From the NCBI GenBank assembly GCA_023433945.1, contig JAEYTP010000133.1:1-43149 (forward strand): a stretch of 43,149 nucleotides of DNA, in the 5' to 3' direction. The notes beneath the pieces are model-generated. The model was not told the DNA's origin and searched no databases. It worked only from the letters and a program-made list of their open reading frames with translations. This DNA comes from Bacillota bacterium. GTDB taxonomy: Bacteria > Bacillota > Clostridia > Acetivibrionales > DSM-1351. Made by a program: the position numbers and the translations under genes. This document shows positions 16,714 through 24,759 of the stretch, in pieces. The first letter of the stretch is position 1. Each line of letters starts with the position of its first letter.

Positions 16714-17910
16714 ATGAAAAGAAAATTTTGTTTGGGCTTGATTTTAGTAATAATTATTATTACCGGAATAACTATAATATATGGTATGAGCAATAATATA
16801 AGTGTATATTATAACGGAGTTAAGCAAAGCTATAGTAATTCAATTTCAATTGGGAATAAAGCTTTTTTACCATTGAAAGAATTATTTGAAACTCAAGAAT
16901 ATAAAGTAGTAAAAACTAATAACGAAATTGTATGTACAAAAAAATCCACGACTATCAAGTTTAAAATAAAAGAGAACCTTGTTTTAAGGGATCAGTCTGT
17001 CTTTGATTTGGGAGACAATCTACTTCTGGATGGGAACCGCTACATGATAGGGTTAACTATGATTAAAACATTATTAAATGTTGATGCAAGTTTTAATAAG
17101 ACAAATAACAAGGTTTTAATAAATGATGTTAAAACAACGCCATATGATTGGGTTGAAAACAATAAATTTATTGCACATGCTCTTGGTTCAATAGAAGGCA
17201 ACTGTTACACAAATTGCCTCGAGGCATTTAAATTTAACTATAGTAATGGATATAAGGTGTTTGAGGCTGATTTAGTATTAACAAGTGATGGAAAATTGGT
17301 TTTAAAACATGATTGGACTAGCTATTTGAGCAAGGTATTTGGACAAGAAATAGCAGATAGCAAACTAGATAAACCTTTAAGTTTTGATGAGTTTATTGAT
17401 ATGAAAGTACATAAGCATTTGACGCCAATATCATTTGAGGATTTGGTAAAATTAATGGCCTCGAATAAAGACATATATATTGTAACGGATACGAAGGAAA
17501 TTGATAAAGATATAATTAACAATCAATTTCAAGAAATTATAAGCGTAGCTAAGAAATATGATCCAAATATTCTAAAAAGGATAATCCCTCAAATTTACAA
17601 TGAGGATATGTATAAGCAGCTACAGGAAATGTATAAGTTTGATTCATATATTTACACATTATATATGACAAATTCAACGAATGAACAGGTAATAGACTTT
17701 ATGACAAAGAATAATTTAAAAGTAGCAACAATGCCTACTTATAGAGCAACCAATGAATTTACTATGAAATTAAAAGAGAAAGGCATATATACTTATACGC
17801 ATACAGTAAACTCATTGCAGGATGTAAAGGACTTTGAGAAAATAGGGGTTTACGGGTTTTATACAGACTTTATAACACCAAGCTATTATAGAACAAGTAA
17901 TGTGAATTAA
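16714..17910 (+). CDS. Secreted/membrane-anchored glycerophosphodiester phosphodiesterase-like protein
   Basis: A 398-residue protein with an N-terminal membrane segment or signal anchor (residues about 5-25). A copper-amine-oxidase-N-like beta domain (about 30-138; ISIGNKAFLPLKELFE is typical) is followed by a GDPD/PI-PLC-like TIM barrel (about 150-398). The catalytic strand pattern is FIAHALG... YTNCLEAF... FEADLVLTSDGKLVLKHDW. The usual HRG and PENT motifs are changed to HAL and TNC, while the metal-binding Glu, Asp and HD remain. It would act outside the cell, on glycerophosphodiesters such as a glycerol-phosphate polymer or its lipid anchor; that substrate is inferred from the LTA-synthase homologue at 22867. 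RBS GGAG about ten bases before the ATG. Confidence 0.8.
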   Translation: MKRKFCLGLILVIIIITGITIIYGMSNNISVYYNGVKQSYSNSISIGNKAFLPLKELFETQEYKVVKTNNEIVCTKKSTTIKFKIKENLVLRDQSVFDLGDNLLLDGNRYMIGLTMIKTLLNVDASFNKTNNKVLINDVKTTPYDWVENNKFIAHALGSIEGNCYTNCLEAFKFNYSNGYKVFEADLVLTSDGKLVLKHDWTSYLSKVFGQEIADSKLDKPLSFDEFIDMKVHKHLTPISFEDLVKLMASNKDIYIVTDTKEIDKDIINNQFQEIISVAKKYDPNILKRIIPQIYNEDMYKQLQEMYKFDSYIYTLYMTNSTNEQVIDFMTKNNLKVATMPTYRATNEFTMKLKEKGIYTYTHTVNSLQDVKDFEKIGVYGFYTDFITPSYYRTSNVN

Positions 17911-17965
17911 AATAACATAATTGATAATTATGGGGGGAGAAGTTATGTAAATCAATTCGAATGCA

Positions 17966-18006
17966 CTTAAATCAACTTAAACTGGGTGCCTTTTAGTTGA
18001 TTTAAG
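17966..18006. repeat. 12-bp perfect inverted repeat upstream of the transaminase gene
   Basis: CTTAAATCAACT (17966-17977) and AGTTGATTTAAG (17995-18006) can pair around a 17-base loop, extendable by three pairs past a mismatch. The 3' arm is not followed by a T-run, so it is not a standard terminator. It lies 32 bp upstream of the transaminase ATG and could be a regulatory RNA hairpin or an operator. Confidence 0.5.
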
Positions 18007-18038
18007 CCATAATAGATTTGAAAGGAATCAGTATAGAT

Positions 18039-19166
18039 ATGATTAACTTTAATAAACCACCATATACTGGAAAAGAAATTGAGTATATAAAAAAAACCAT
18101 ACAAAATAATAAAATATGTGGTGATGGTGAATTTACAAAAATGTGTAGTGTTATTTTAGAGCAAAAATTTAATATAAAAAAAGCTCAACTTACAACTTCA
18201 TGTACTCATGCATTGGAGATGGCTGCTATCTTATGCGATATAAAGCCTGGTGATGAGGTTATTATGCCATCATATACGTTTGTATCAACTGCAGACGCTT
18301 TTGTAATGAGAGGTGCTAGGATTGTATTTGTTGATATCCGACCTGATACGAATAATATAGACGAAAATCTTATTGAAGAAGCGATATCTTCAAAAACTAA
18401 GGTTATAGTTCCTGTTCACTATGCTGGCGTTTCATGCGAAATGGATAAAATCAATAAGATTGCAAAGAAATATAACCTATTTGTCGTTGAGGATGCAGCG
18501 CAAGGTGTCATGTCTACTTATAATGGACAAGCTCTAGGTACAATCGGAGACTTCGGTTGTTTTAGCTTTCACGAAACAAAGAACTACTCCATGGGCGAGG
18601 GTGGGGCATTATTAATCAAGGATGATAATTATATAGAGAGAGCAGAAATCATTAGAGAAAAGGGAACAAACAGAAGTAAATTTTTTAGAGGGCAAATTGA
18701 TAAATATACTTGGATAGATTTAGGATCTTCTTATTTGCCGAGTGAACTTAATGCTGCATATTTATATGCACAGCTTGAGTTAGCTGATGAAATTAATAAT
18801 GATAGATTGAAAACATGGAATATGTATTATGATGGATTAAAAGGACTTTCAAATAGAGGATTAATAGAATTGCCATTTGTACCAGAAAATTGCAAGCATA
18901 ATGGACATATGTTCTATATAAAGTGTAATGATTTAAATGACCGCACAGCGCTTATTACATATTTGAAACAAAATGACATTATGGCAGTATTTCACTATAT
19001 CCCTCTGCATTCTGCACCTGCTGGATTAAGGTTCGGGCGGTTTTATGGAGAAGATAGATATACTACTAAAGAGAGTGAACGATTATTAAGGCTACCGATG
19101 TATTATGGACTCGAGGAAAACAATTTAGCATATGTAATTGAAAAAGTATGTGATTTCTATAAATAA
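18039..19166 (+). CDS. wecE: dTDP-4-amino-4,6-dideoxygalactose transaminase (WecE/RffA type)
   Basis: PLP-dependent sugar aminotransferase converting dTDP-4-keto-6-deoxy-D-glucose plus glutamate to dTDP-4-amino-4,6-dideoxy-D-galactose (dTDP-Fuc4N). The 375 residues follow Escherichia coli WecE closely throughout: FNKPPYTGKE, CGDGEFTK, GDEVIMPSYTFVSTADAF, IVPVHYAGVSCEMD, VVEDAAQGVMSTY, the PLP-lysine segment FHETKNY (Lys181 from this start), EKGTNRSKFFRG, MAVFHYIPLHSAPAG and GEDRYTTKESERLLRLP. The frame extends upstream to a TTG at 18018. The ATG at 18039, with AAAGGA upstream, gives the canonical MI.FNKPP start. The substrate comes from RmlB at 6290. The sugar is then probably acetylated by the WecD-like enzyme at 20999. 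Confidence 0.93.
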   Translation: MINFNKPPYTGKEIEYIKKTIQNNKICGDGEFTKMCSVILEQKFNIKKAQLTTSCTHALEMAAILCDIKPGDEVIMPSYTFVSTADAFVMRGARIVFVDIRPDTNNIDENLIEEAISSKTKVIVPVHYAGVSCEMDKINKIAKKYNLFVVEDAAQGVMSTYNGQALGTIGDFGCFSFHETKNYSMGEGGALLIKDDNYIERAEIIREKGTNRSKFFRGQIDKYTWIDLGSSYLPSELNAAYLYAQLELADEINNDRLKTWNMYYDGLKGLSNRGLIELPFVPENCKHNGHMFYIKCNDLNDRTALITYLKQNDIMAVFHYIPLHSAPAGLRFGRFYGEDRYTTKESERLLRLPMYYGLEENNLAYVIEKVCDFYK

Positions 19167-19267
19167 AATAAATGGGTCTATGTAGTAATTGAGTTAATAA
19201 CATAAATAAGTAAATATGACCAAGTGTTAGAGGTTTTAATATTATTAATATATAGAGGTTGATAAAA

Positions 19268-20227
19268 ATGATTTTATCTTTTGTTATTCCTTGTTATGGT
19301 TCTGAGAAAACAATAACTAATGTTATAAATGAAATAAACTTAGTAGTTAGTGCATCAGAACATAACTATGAGATTGTATTAGTCAATGATAGTTCGCCAG
19401 ATGGCGTAATAGAAGTAATTAAGAAATTAGCTTTAGTAAATAAAAAAATTAAAGTGTTAGATTTAGCAAGAAATTTTGGACAACATTCTGCCCTTATGGC
19501 AGGTTATGCACATGCATCAGGTGATATAATAATTTCTCTTGATGATGATGGGCAAATTCCTGTTAATGAAGTTTTTAATTTAATTACTAAATTAGATGAA
19601 GGATATGATGTTGTTATTGCAAGGTATCTAGACAAGAAGCATAATGTTTTTAGAAATCTTGGAAGTTATATAAATGATATAATGGCTCAAGTATTAATAG
19701 GAAAGCCAAAGGATTTATATCTTTCTAGCTTTTTTGTAGCAAAAAGATTCGTTATTAATGAAATGATTAACTATAAAAATTCTTATCCGTATATATCTGG
19801 ATTGCTATTAAGAACTACTAATAAAATTGCAAACGTTGATGTTACTCATAGAGCTAGGAGCATTGGAAAATCAGGATATACATTTGGTAAGCTGCTTTCA
19901 CTTTGGATTAGCGGCTTTACTGCTTTTTCTGTTAAACCACTTAGAATTTCTATATCTCTTGGGGCAATATTTGCTGTCATAGGTTTTGTAGTAGGAATAT
20001 ATACAGTTATTAATAAGTTTTTAAATCCCAATGTACCTTTAGGATGGAGTTCAACGACAGCTCTTTTATCTTTTTTGGGTGGGATAATTCTTATAGTATT
20101 AGGTATGATTGGTGAATATGTTGGGAGAATTTATATAAGCATAAACAATAGTCCACAGTATGTAATTAGAGAGAAATTTAATATAGTTGAATGGGAAGAT
20201 AATAATAATGAAAACAGGCGAATTTAA
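19268..20227 (+). CDS. Polyprenyl-phosphate glycosyltransferase (GtrB/CsbB/DPM1 type)
   Basis: A 319-residue GT2 enzyme with two C-terminal membrane helices (about 228-250 and 262-285). It should transfer a sugar from an NDP donor to undecaprenyl phosphate on the cytoplasmic face. Motifs: LSFVIPCYGSEKTI, VNDSSPDGV, LDLARNFGQHSALMAGYAHASGD, LDDDGQIP, then the GKSGYTFGKLLSLW and FSVKPLR signature before the first helix and MIGEYVGRIY after the second. An in-frame TTG at 19259 exists, but the ATG at 19268 has AGAGG nine bases upstream. Placed between the WecE-type and WecD-type genes, its likely donor is dTDP-Fuc4NAc (inferred). The product lipid would be flipped by the two following small proteins. 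Confidence 0.88.
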   Translation: MILSFVIPCYGSEKTITNVINEINLVVSASEHNYEIVLVNDSSPDGVIEVIKKLALVNKKIKVLDLARNFGQHSALMAGYAHASGDIIISLDDDGQIPVNEVFNLITKLDEGYDVVIARYLDKKHNVFRNLGSYINDIMAQVLIGKPKDLYLSSFFVAKRFVINEMINYKNSYPYISGLLLRTTNKIANVDVTHRARSIGKSGYTFGKLLSLWISGFTAFSVKPLRISISLGAIFAVIGFVVGIYTVINKFLNPNVPLGWSSTTALLSFLGGIILIVLGMIGEYVGRIYISINNSPQYVIREKFNIVEWEDNNNENRRI

Positions 20228-20552
20228 AAAATATATTCTTCTACATGCATTATTTATTTTATATTCTTTGACTGCAGTATTGGGTAAGTTAGCATCGAAT
20301 CACTTTTTAATAGATTATAAATTTATTTTTTTATATGGAGCAATGCTGGCTCTATTATTATTATATGCAATTTTATGGCAGCAGATACTAAAAAGAATGT
20401 CATTGGTAACAGCATATACAAATAAAGCTATAGTGGTAGTTTGGGGTATGATATGGGGAAGTATACTATTTAATGAAAGAATTACTGTTGGTATGATTAT
20501 TGGAGTGATAATTATATTTGTGGGCATTTATTTGGTGGCAAACGATGGATGA
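20208..20552 (+). CDS. SMR/EmrE-like small membrane protein, first subunit of a putative lipid-sugar flippase
   Basis: A 114-residue protein with four hydrophobic segments filling nearly its whole length, as in EmrE-like SMR proteins and the ArnE/ArnF flippase subunits. The first helix lacks the membrane-embedded glutamate that drug-exporting EmrE uses, which argues against drug efflux. The ATG at 20208 (GGGAAG nine bases upstream) overlaps the end of the glycosyltransferase gene by 20 bp. Its own end overlaps the next SMR gene by 8 bp, so all three are translationally coupled. Inferred role: translocating polyprenyl-phosphate-linked sugar to the outer face. Confidence 0.75.
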   Translation: MKTGEFKKYILLHALFILYSLTAVLGKLASNHFLIDYKFIFLYGAMLALLLLYAILWQQILKRMSLVTAYTNKAIVVVWGMIWGSILFNERITVGMIIGVIIIFVGIYLVANDG

Positions 20553-20892
20553 TTTAATATATATATGCATTTATATTTTTGCAGTTTTTATATCTTCAGT
20601 GTCGCAAATATTACTTAAAAAAAGTGCTGTAAAGGAGAGGCAAAATTGGCTAATAGAATACTTAAATCCAATGGTAATATTGGCGTATTTTTTGTTTTTT
20701 AGTTCTACACTTATAACCATTATTTCATATAAGGTTTTGCCTTTATCGCTAGGCCCTGTTTTAGAGTCCAGTGGCTATCTGTTTGTGATGGTATTAAGTT
20801 TAAGCTTTTTAAAGGAAAAGTTTTCAAAGAGGAAAATTGTTGGTATAACTCTGATTGTTATTGGAATAACGGTTTTTACAATATTTAAATAG
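20545..20892 (+). CDS. SMR/EmrE-like small membrane protein, second subunit of a putative lipid-sugar flippase
   Basis: 115 residues with four predicted membrane helices. VFISSVSQILLKKSA in helix 1 and PVLESSGYLFVMVLSLSFLKEKFSKRK across helices 3-4 are the typical EamA/SMR signature, also found in ArnE/ArnF. The ATG at 20545 has GGTGG just upstream and lies within the last codons of the preceding gene (ATGGATGA overlap). The in-frame TTG at 20518 would give a longer overlap without a better site. Paired, unequal SMR genes usually form heterodimers. Together with the GT2 upstream this suggests a dedicated flippase in place of a GtcA/GtrA-type one. Confidence 0.77.
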   Translation: MDDLIYICIYIFAVFISSVSQILLKKSAVKERQNWLIEYLNPMVILAYFLFFSSTLITIISYKVLPLSLGPVLESSGYLFVMVLSLSFLKEKFSKRKIVGITLIVIGITVFTIFK

Positions 20893-20946
20893 GTAAGTAT
20901 GAAATTTAGGTTAAGTTCTGTTATTTTACCATTAAAACTACTATTA

Positions 20947-20983
20947 ATAATAATCTGAGTTAAAATAAAGCAAAGATTATTAT
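20947..20983. repeat. AT-rich inverted repeat before the acetyltransferase gene
   Basis: ATAATAATCT (20947-20956) pairs with AGATTATTAT (20974-20983) around a 17-base loop, ending a few bases before the ribosome-binding site at about 20988. It is AT-rich and weak. It might modulate translation of the gene at 20999 or be chance. Confidence 0.25.
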
Positions 20984-20998
20984 AATAGGGAGGTACTT

Positions 20999-21703
20999 AT
21001 GATTTCTAAATTAGAATGGGATACAAATTTTTTTGGAATAAATATTGCAAAAATGGAATGTAAGAGTATGAGTGAAAAACAATTTCACTATGATATTAAT
21101 ACATTAAAAGAGGAAAATGTCAAACTCATATATTGCGTTTGTCATGACAAAGAATCAGAGGAGTTTGCTAGCAAGATTGGCAAATTAGTTGATATTAAAG
21201 TTACATATTGCAAGACTTTTTCAAATAAAGTTTTACCAACTGATAGTAATACAATAGAGGAATATCTTGATGAAGAACCTACAGAGGAACTATACAATTT
21301 AGCTATTCAAAGTGGTATTTATTCTCGGTTTAATATTGATCAAAACCTACCAAATTATAAATTTATAGAGTTATATAGAACGTGGATTCGTAATTCTACT
21401 AGAAAACAGATTGCATCCAAAGTACTGGTTGCAAAAGAAAAGAATCACTTGGTGGGTATGATTACGCTAGGTGAAAAAGAAGGAAGAGCAGATATTGGGC
21501 TCCTTGCTGTAGACTCAAACTATAGAGGGAGGGGTATAGGAAAATCCTTGGTTTTCTCTGCTGAAAATGAATTTCAAAAAAGGTTTAATGAAGGGCAAGT
21601 AGTTACTCAAAAAGATAACACGCCTGCGTGTACTTTATACGAGAAGTGTGGATACACCATTGAAAAGATAGAATCTATTTATCATATTTGGCTGGAAATT
21701 TAA
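20999..21703 (+). CDS. wecD: GNAT acetyltransferase, WecD/RffC-like (dTDP-fucosamine acetyltransferase)
   Basis: A 234-residue cytoplasmic acetyltransferase that probably N-acetylates dTDP-Fuc4N with acetyl-CoA to give dTDP-Fuc4NAc. The N-terminus LEWDTNFFGINIAKM matches the WecD opening. YSRFNIDQNLPNYKFIELYRTWI resembles the WecD SRF...W substrate-binding stretch. The C-terminal half is a GNAT fold with the acetyl-CoA loop NYRGRGIGKSL and late LYEKCGYTIEKIESIYHIWL. Its position next to the WecE-type transaminase supports the assignment. Overall similarity to E. coli WecD is modest, so another 4-amino sugar nucleotide is possible. ATG with GGGAGG about six bases upstream. Confidence 0.82.
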   Translation: MISKLEWDTNFFGINIAKMECKSMSEKQFHYDINTLKEENVKLIYCVCHDKESEEFASKIGKLVDIKVTYCKTFSNKVLPTDSNTIEEYLDEEPTEELYNLAIQSGIYSRFNIDQNLPNYKFIELYRTWIRNSTRKQIASKVLVAKEKNHLVGMITLGEKEGRADIGLLAVDSNYRGRGIGKSLVFSAENEFQKRFNEGQVVTQKDNTPACTLYEKCGYTIEKIESIYHIWLEI

Positions 21704-21812
21704 ATACCTGAAAGTATATTTGTGTAAGGATATATTTAAATGTTGGTTAGTTTGTTTTTTCGAATAATTAAAAATATAGGTAATTAGGCTATATTGATTA
21801 GATGGGGTTTAA

Positions 21813-22784
21813 ATGATTAGTGTAATTATACCAAATTATAATAAATTTGAATTACTTGAAAATTGTATAAAACATATTTTGAGTGGTACTTATGACAATA
21901 TTGAAGTAATTGTAGTAGACAATGGTTCAGTAAGTGAGAGAAGAGGTATTATAAATGATGATAGGGTTAAATACATTTGGTTACCGAAAAATATGGGGTT
22001 TAGTTTTGCTGTTAATGAAGGAGTAAGGCAGTCATCTGGTGACTACATAGCAGTACTTAATAATGATACAGAAGTAGCATCAGACTGGATAAAAACTATA
22101 ATTGCTGCCTTTGAGCAAAACAAAGATGTTATAAATATCACCTCAAAAATAAAAAGCCTTCGCAACAAAGAACTTTTTGACGATGTAGGAGATATAATCT
22201 TATCCTCTGGGAAAGTCTACAAAATAGGCAATAACGAAAAAGATACAGGTCAATATGATAGCTATCGTTACGTATTTGGTGCAAGTGGATGCGCATCTGT
22301 TTATAGAAGAGAGTTTTTTGATAAAGTAGGCTATTTTGATGAGGAATTTTTTGCGTATTTGGAAGACATAGATCTTAGTTTTCGAGCTAACATTCTAGGT
22401 TATAAATGCTTATATGTACCTGATGCTGTAGTATATCATGTAGGTAGTGCTACAACAGGAAGCCAATATAATGAATTTACAGTATTTCATTTAGCTCAAA
22501 ATACAATAAGTGTAATAGTTAAGAATTTTCCTACAAAGCTCTTATTTAAATATATATTTGCAATTCTCACACACATTATATCTTTGCAGGCGTTCTTTAT
22601 ATTGAAGGGCTTCGGTTGGTCATATTTTAAAGGTTTAATTAGTGGAATCCGTATTTTAAAAAAAATGCTAAATAAGAGACACGAAATTATGAGTAAGCGT
22701 GTACTTAAGGACGATGAAATTATAAAGATGTTTAGAGCGAATAAAAAGTTATATAAGGTATCTAAAAAACGTAGAAAATTATGA
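21813..22784 (+). CDS. Family 2 glycosyltransferase (rhamnosyltransferase-like)
   Basis: A 323-residue GT2 with ISVIIPNYNKFELLENCI, VVDNGS, NMGFSFAVNEGV, VLNNDTEV (DxD region) and FGASGCASVYRR followed by FAYLEDIDLSFRANILGYKC, the same signature as the enzyme at 2596. The C-terminal 80 residues contain a hydrophobic stretch near AILTHIISLQAFFIL, suggesting membrane association. RBS GATGGGG lies five bases before the ATG. The stop overlaps an ATG that opens a tiny 18-codon frame (22781-22837) of no recognised meaning. The donor could be dTDP-rhamnose or dTDP-Fuc4NAc; the sequence does not decide. Confidence 0.85.
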   Translation: MISVIIPNYNKFELLENCIKHILSGTYDNIEVIVVDNGSVSERRGIINDDRVKYIWLPKNMGFSFAVNEGVRQSSGDYIAVLNNDTEVASDWIKTIIAAFEQNKDVINITSKIKSLRNKELFDDVGDIILSSGKVYKIGNNEKDTGQYDSYRYVFGASGCASVYRREFFDKVGYFDEEFFAYLEDIDLSFRANILGYKCLYVPDAVVYHVGSATTGSQYNEFTVFHLAQNTISVIVKNFPTKLLFKYIFAILTHIISLQAFFILKGFGWSYFKGLISGIRILKKMLNKRHEIMSKRVLKDDEIIKMFRANKKLYKVSKKRRKL

Positions 22785-22866
22785 GGAATATTAAGAAGAA
22801 CTTGGAAGGAATAGTTTTGGAAATATCTGATACTTAGTTGGGTAATACCAAAGGGGATGTGTAATC

Positions 22867-24735
22867 GTGGAACAAACAGGCAAAAATGAAAAATTTACAA
22901 TATTATTAAATGCACTTCGGAGGGGAACAAAGTTATACTTTATAGTAGGCCTACCTTTACTAATAGCATTTATGACAGAGCTGATTCAAAGAAAAACTAT
23001 ATTAAGAACTATTACTTGGATTTCAGAACATGCAATGGCATTTATTCTAGAGTACTTAATAGTTTTTTTTGTTTTCGCTCTATTTTCTTTGCTTATCAAT
23101 AGATTTGGAATTGGATTTTTGATTGCTTCATTATTATTCACAATAATGGCAACTATAAACTATTATAAGTTGAATATTCGAGGAGAACCGTTATTCCCAT
23201 GGGATTTTCTCTCACAAGGAGAATTTTTTAATATAGCTGGATCGATAGATATTCAATTTGAAATACGTATTGTATCTATAATATTAACTTTAATCTTAAT
23301 TTATCCTATTATTCGCACGCAAAAAAGATTTTTTATAGGTGTAGTAAAGCATGTTATTCTATTTATATGTGTATTAAGTGCATTTGTTGGTTCTATATAT
23401 TTTGTATATTTTAACAATTCAATCTTAAGTAAATTAAATATCTCCCACACAAATTATGATCAAAAAAGTAACTATGAAAATAATGGATTTATTTTTGCGT
23501 TCACTAATAGTATTGGAGATTTAATTAATGATAAGCCTAGCGGATATGGAAAAGAGGGCATACTAAACGTAGTTGGGAAAATGAGGTCAGTAACAGGTAA
23601 AACAGCAGTATCAGATATTAAACCTAATATAATAATGATTATGAATGAAGCTTTTTGGGATCCTACTTTACTTCCAAACGTTTCGTTCTCGGAAGACCCT
23701 CTTGCAACTGTTCATAAACTAGAGCAAAAAGGAAATACAGGATGGCTTTCTACCCCACAATTTGGAGGAGGAACAGCCAACGTGGAATTTGAAGCACTTA
23801 CAGGATTCACTATGGATTTTCTACCTTCAGATGCTATGGCCTATCAACAGTATATTAAGCATGATTTTAAATCGATTGTGAGTATTTTGAATTCTCAAGG
23901 CTATAATAGTGTCGCATTACATCCATATGAGAGAACCTTCTGGAATAGAGATAAGGTATACAATTATTTTGGATTTAGTAAATTTATAACGCAGGAAGAA
24001 TTTGATGAAGAAGATTATAAAGGAGGATATATATCAGACGATAGCACCTATAAAAAAATTATAGAGATATATGAAGAAAATCAAGAGACAAATAAACCAT
24101 TTTTTAATTTTACAGTTACTATGCAAAATCATTATATGTATTCTAAAGAGAAGTACAGTAAAAAGGATAGTGAGTCTATAAAGATTAGTAGTGAAAAACT
24201 TAGTGAGAAAGATAAGGAAATTATTCAAGCATATGCTGTTGGTGCAAAAGATGCAGATCAAATGCTAAAAAACTTGATAGATTATTTTAGTAAAATTAAA
24301 GATCCTACGATAATAGTGTTTTTTGGAGACCATTTACCTTCACTTGATGGATATGATGTGTATCAAAATACTGGGTTTGTTTCAGCTGAAGACGATTTTG
24401 GAGAGTATGCTAAAAAATTAAATAAGACTCCTCTGATAGTCTGGAATAATTACAATAAGACTATTAAAAATCCAGGATACTTAACTGCAAATTATCTAAG
24501 CCCATATTTGCTATCAGAATTTGAATTGGAGACACCAAACTTTTTTGAATATTTAAACCATTTAAGAACTAATATTCCTACTTATAGAAATGGTGTAGTT
24601 GTATCAAGTGATAGTGGGAAAAAAAGTTTGACAACTAAACAACAAGACTTATGGAATGACTATAAGCTTTTGCAATATGATTATATGTTTGGAAAGCATT
24701 ATGGTGAAAAGGATATGTATAAGACGAATGACTAA
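22867..24735 (+). CDS. LTA synthase-family phosphoglycerol transferase (sulfatase fold)
   Basis: A 622-residue membrane enzyme. Five hydrophobic segments occupy residues about 20-185 and an extracytoplasmic alkaline-phosphatase/sulfatase-fold domain spans about 245-560. Active-site features match LtaS: the metal-binding glutamate in IMIMNEAFWD, the nucleophile threonine in FGGGTANVEFEALTG (Thr303), HPYERTFWNRD, and FFGDHLPSLDG near residue 485. LtaS-type enzymes move glycerol phosphate from phosphatidylglycerol onto a glycolipid, a growing polymer or a glycan. Here, within a glycan cluster, it could build a glycerol-phosphate chain or decorate the polysaccharide. The start is GTG with AGGGGA about ten bases upstream. 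Confidence 0.9.
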   Translation: MEQTGKNEKFTILLNALRRGTKLYFIVGLPLLIAFMTELIQRKTILRTITWISEHAMAFILEYLIVFFVFALFSLLINRFGIGFLIASLLFTIMATINYYKLNIRGEPLFPWDFLSQGEFFNIAGSIDIQFEIRIVSIILTLILIYPIIRTQKRFFIGVVKHVILFICVLSAFVGSIYFVYFNNSILSKLNISHTNYDQKSNYENNGFIFAFTNSIGDLINDKPSGYGKEGILNVVGKMRSVTGKTAVSDIKPNIIMIMNEAFWDPTLLPNVSFSEDPLATVHKLEQKGNTGWLSTPQFGGGTANVEFEALTGFTMDFLPSDAMAYQQYIKHDFKSIVSILNSQGYNSVALHPYERTFWNRDKVYNYFGFSKFITQEEFDEEDYKGGYISDDSTYKKIIEIYEENQETNKPFFNFTVTMQNHYMYSKEKYSKKDSESIKISSEKLSEKDKEIIQAYAVGAKDADQMLKNLIDYFSKIKDPTIIVFFGDHLPSLDGYDVYQNTGFVSAEDDFGEYAKKLNKTPLIVWNNYNKTIKNPGYLTANYLSPYLLSEFELETPNFFEYLNHLRTNIPTYRNGVVVSSDSGKKSLTTKQQDLWNDYKLLQYDYMFGKHYGEKDMYKTND

Positions 24736-24759
24736 TAGCTAAAGGAAGGTAATAATGGA

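Noticed and set aside
22781..22837. 18-codon ORF overlapping the end of a glycosyltransferase by ATGA
   Set aside because: Too short, with no recognisable leader-peptide features or downstream attenuator.
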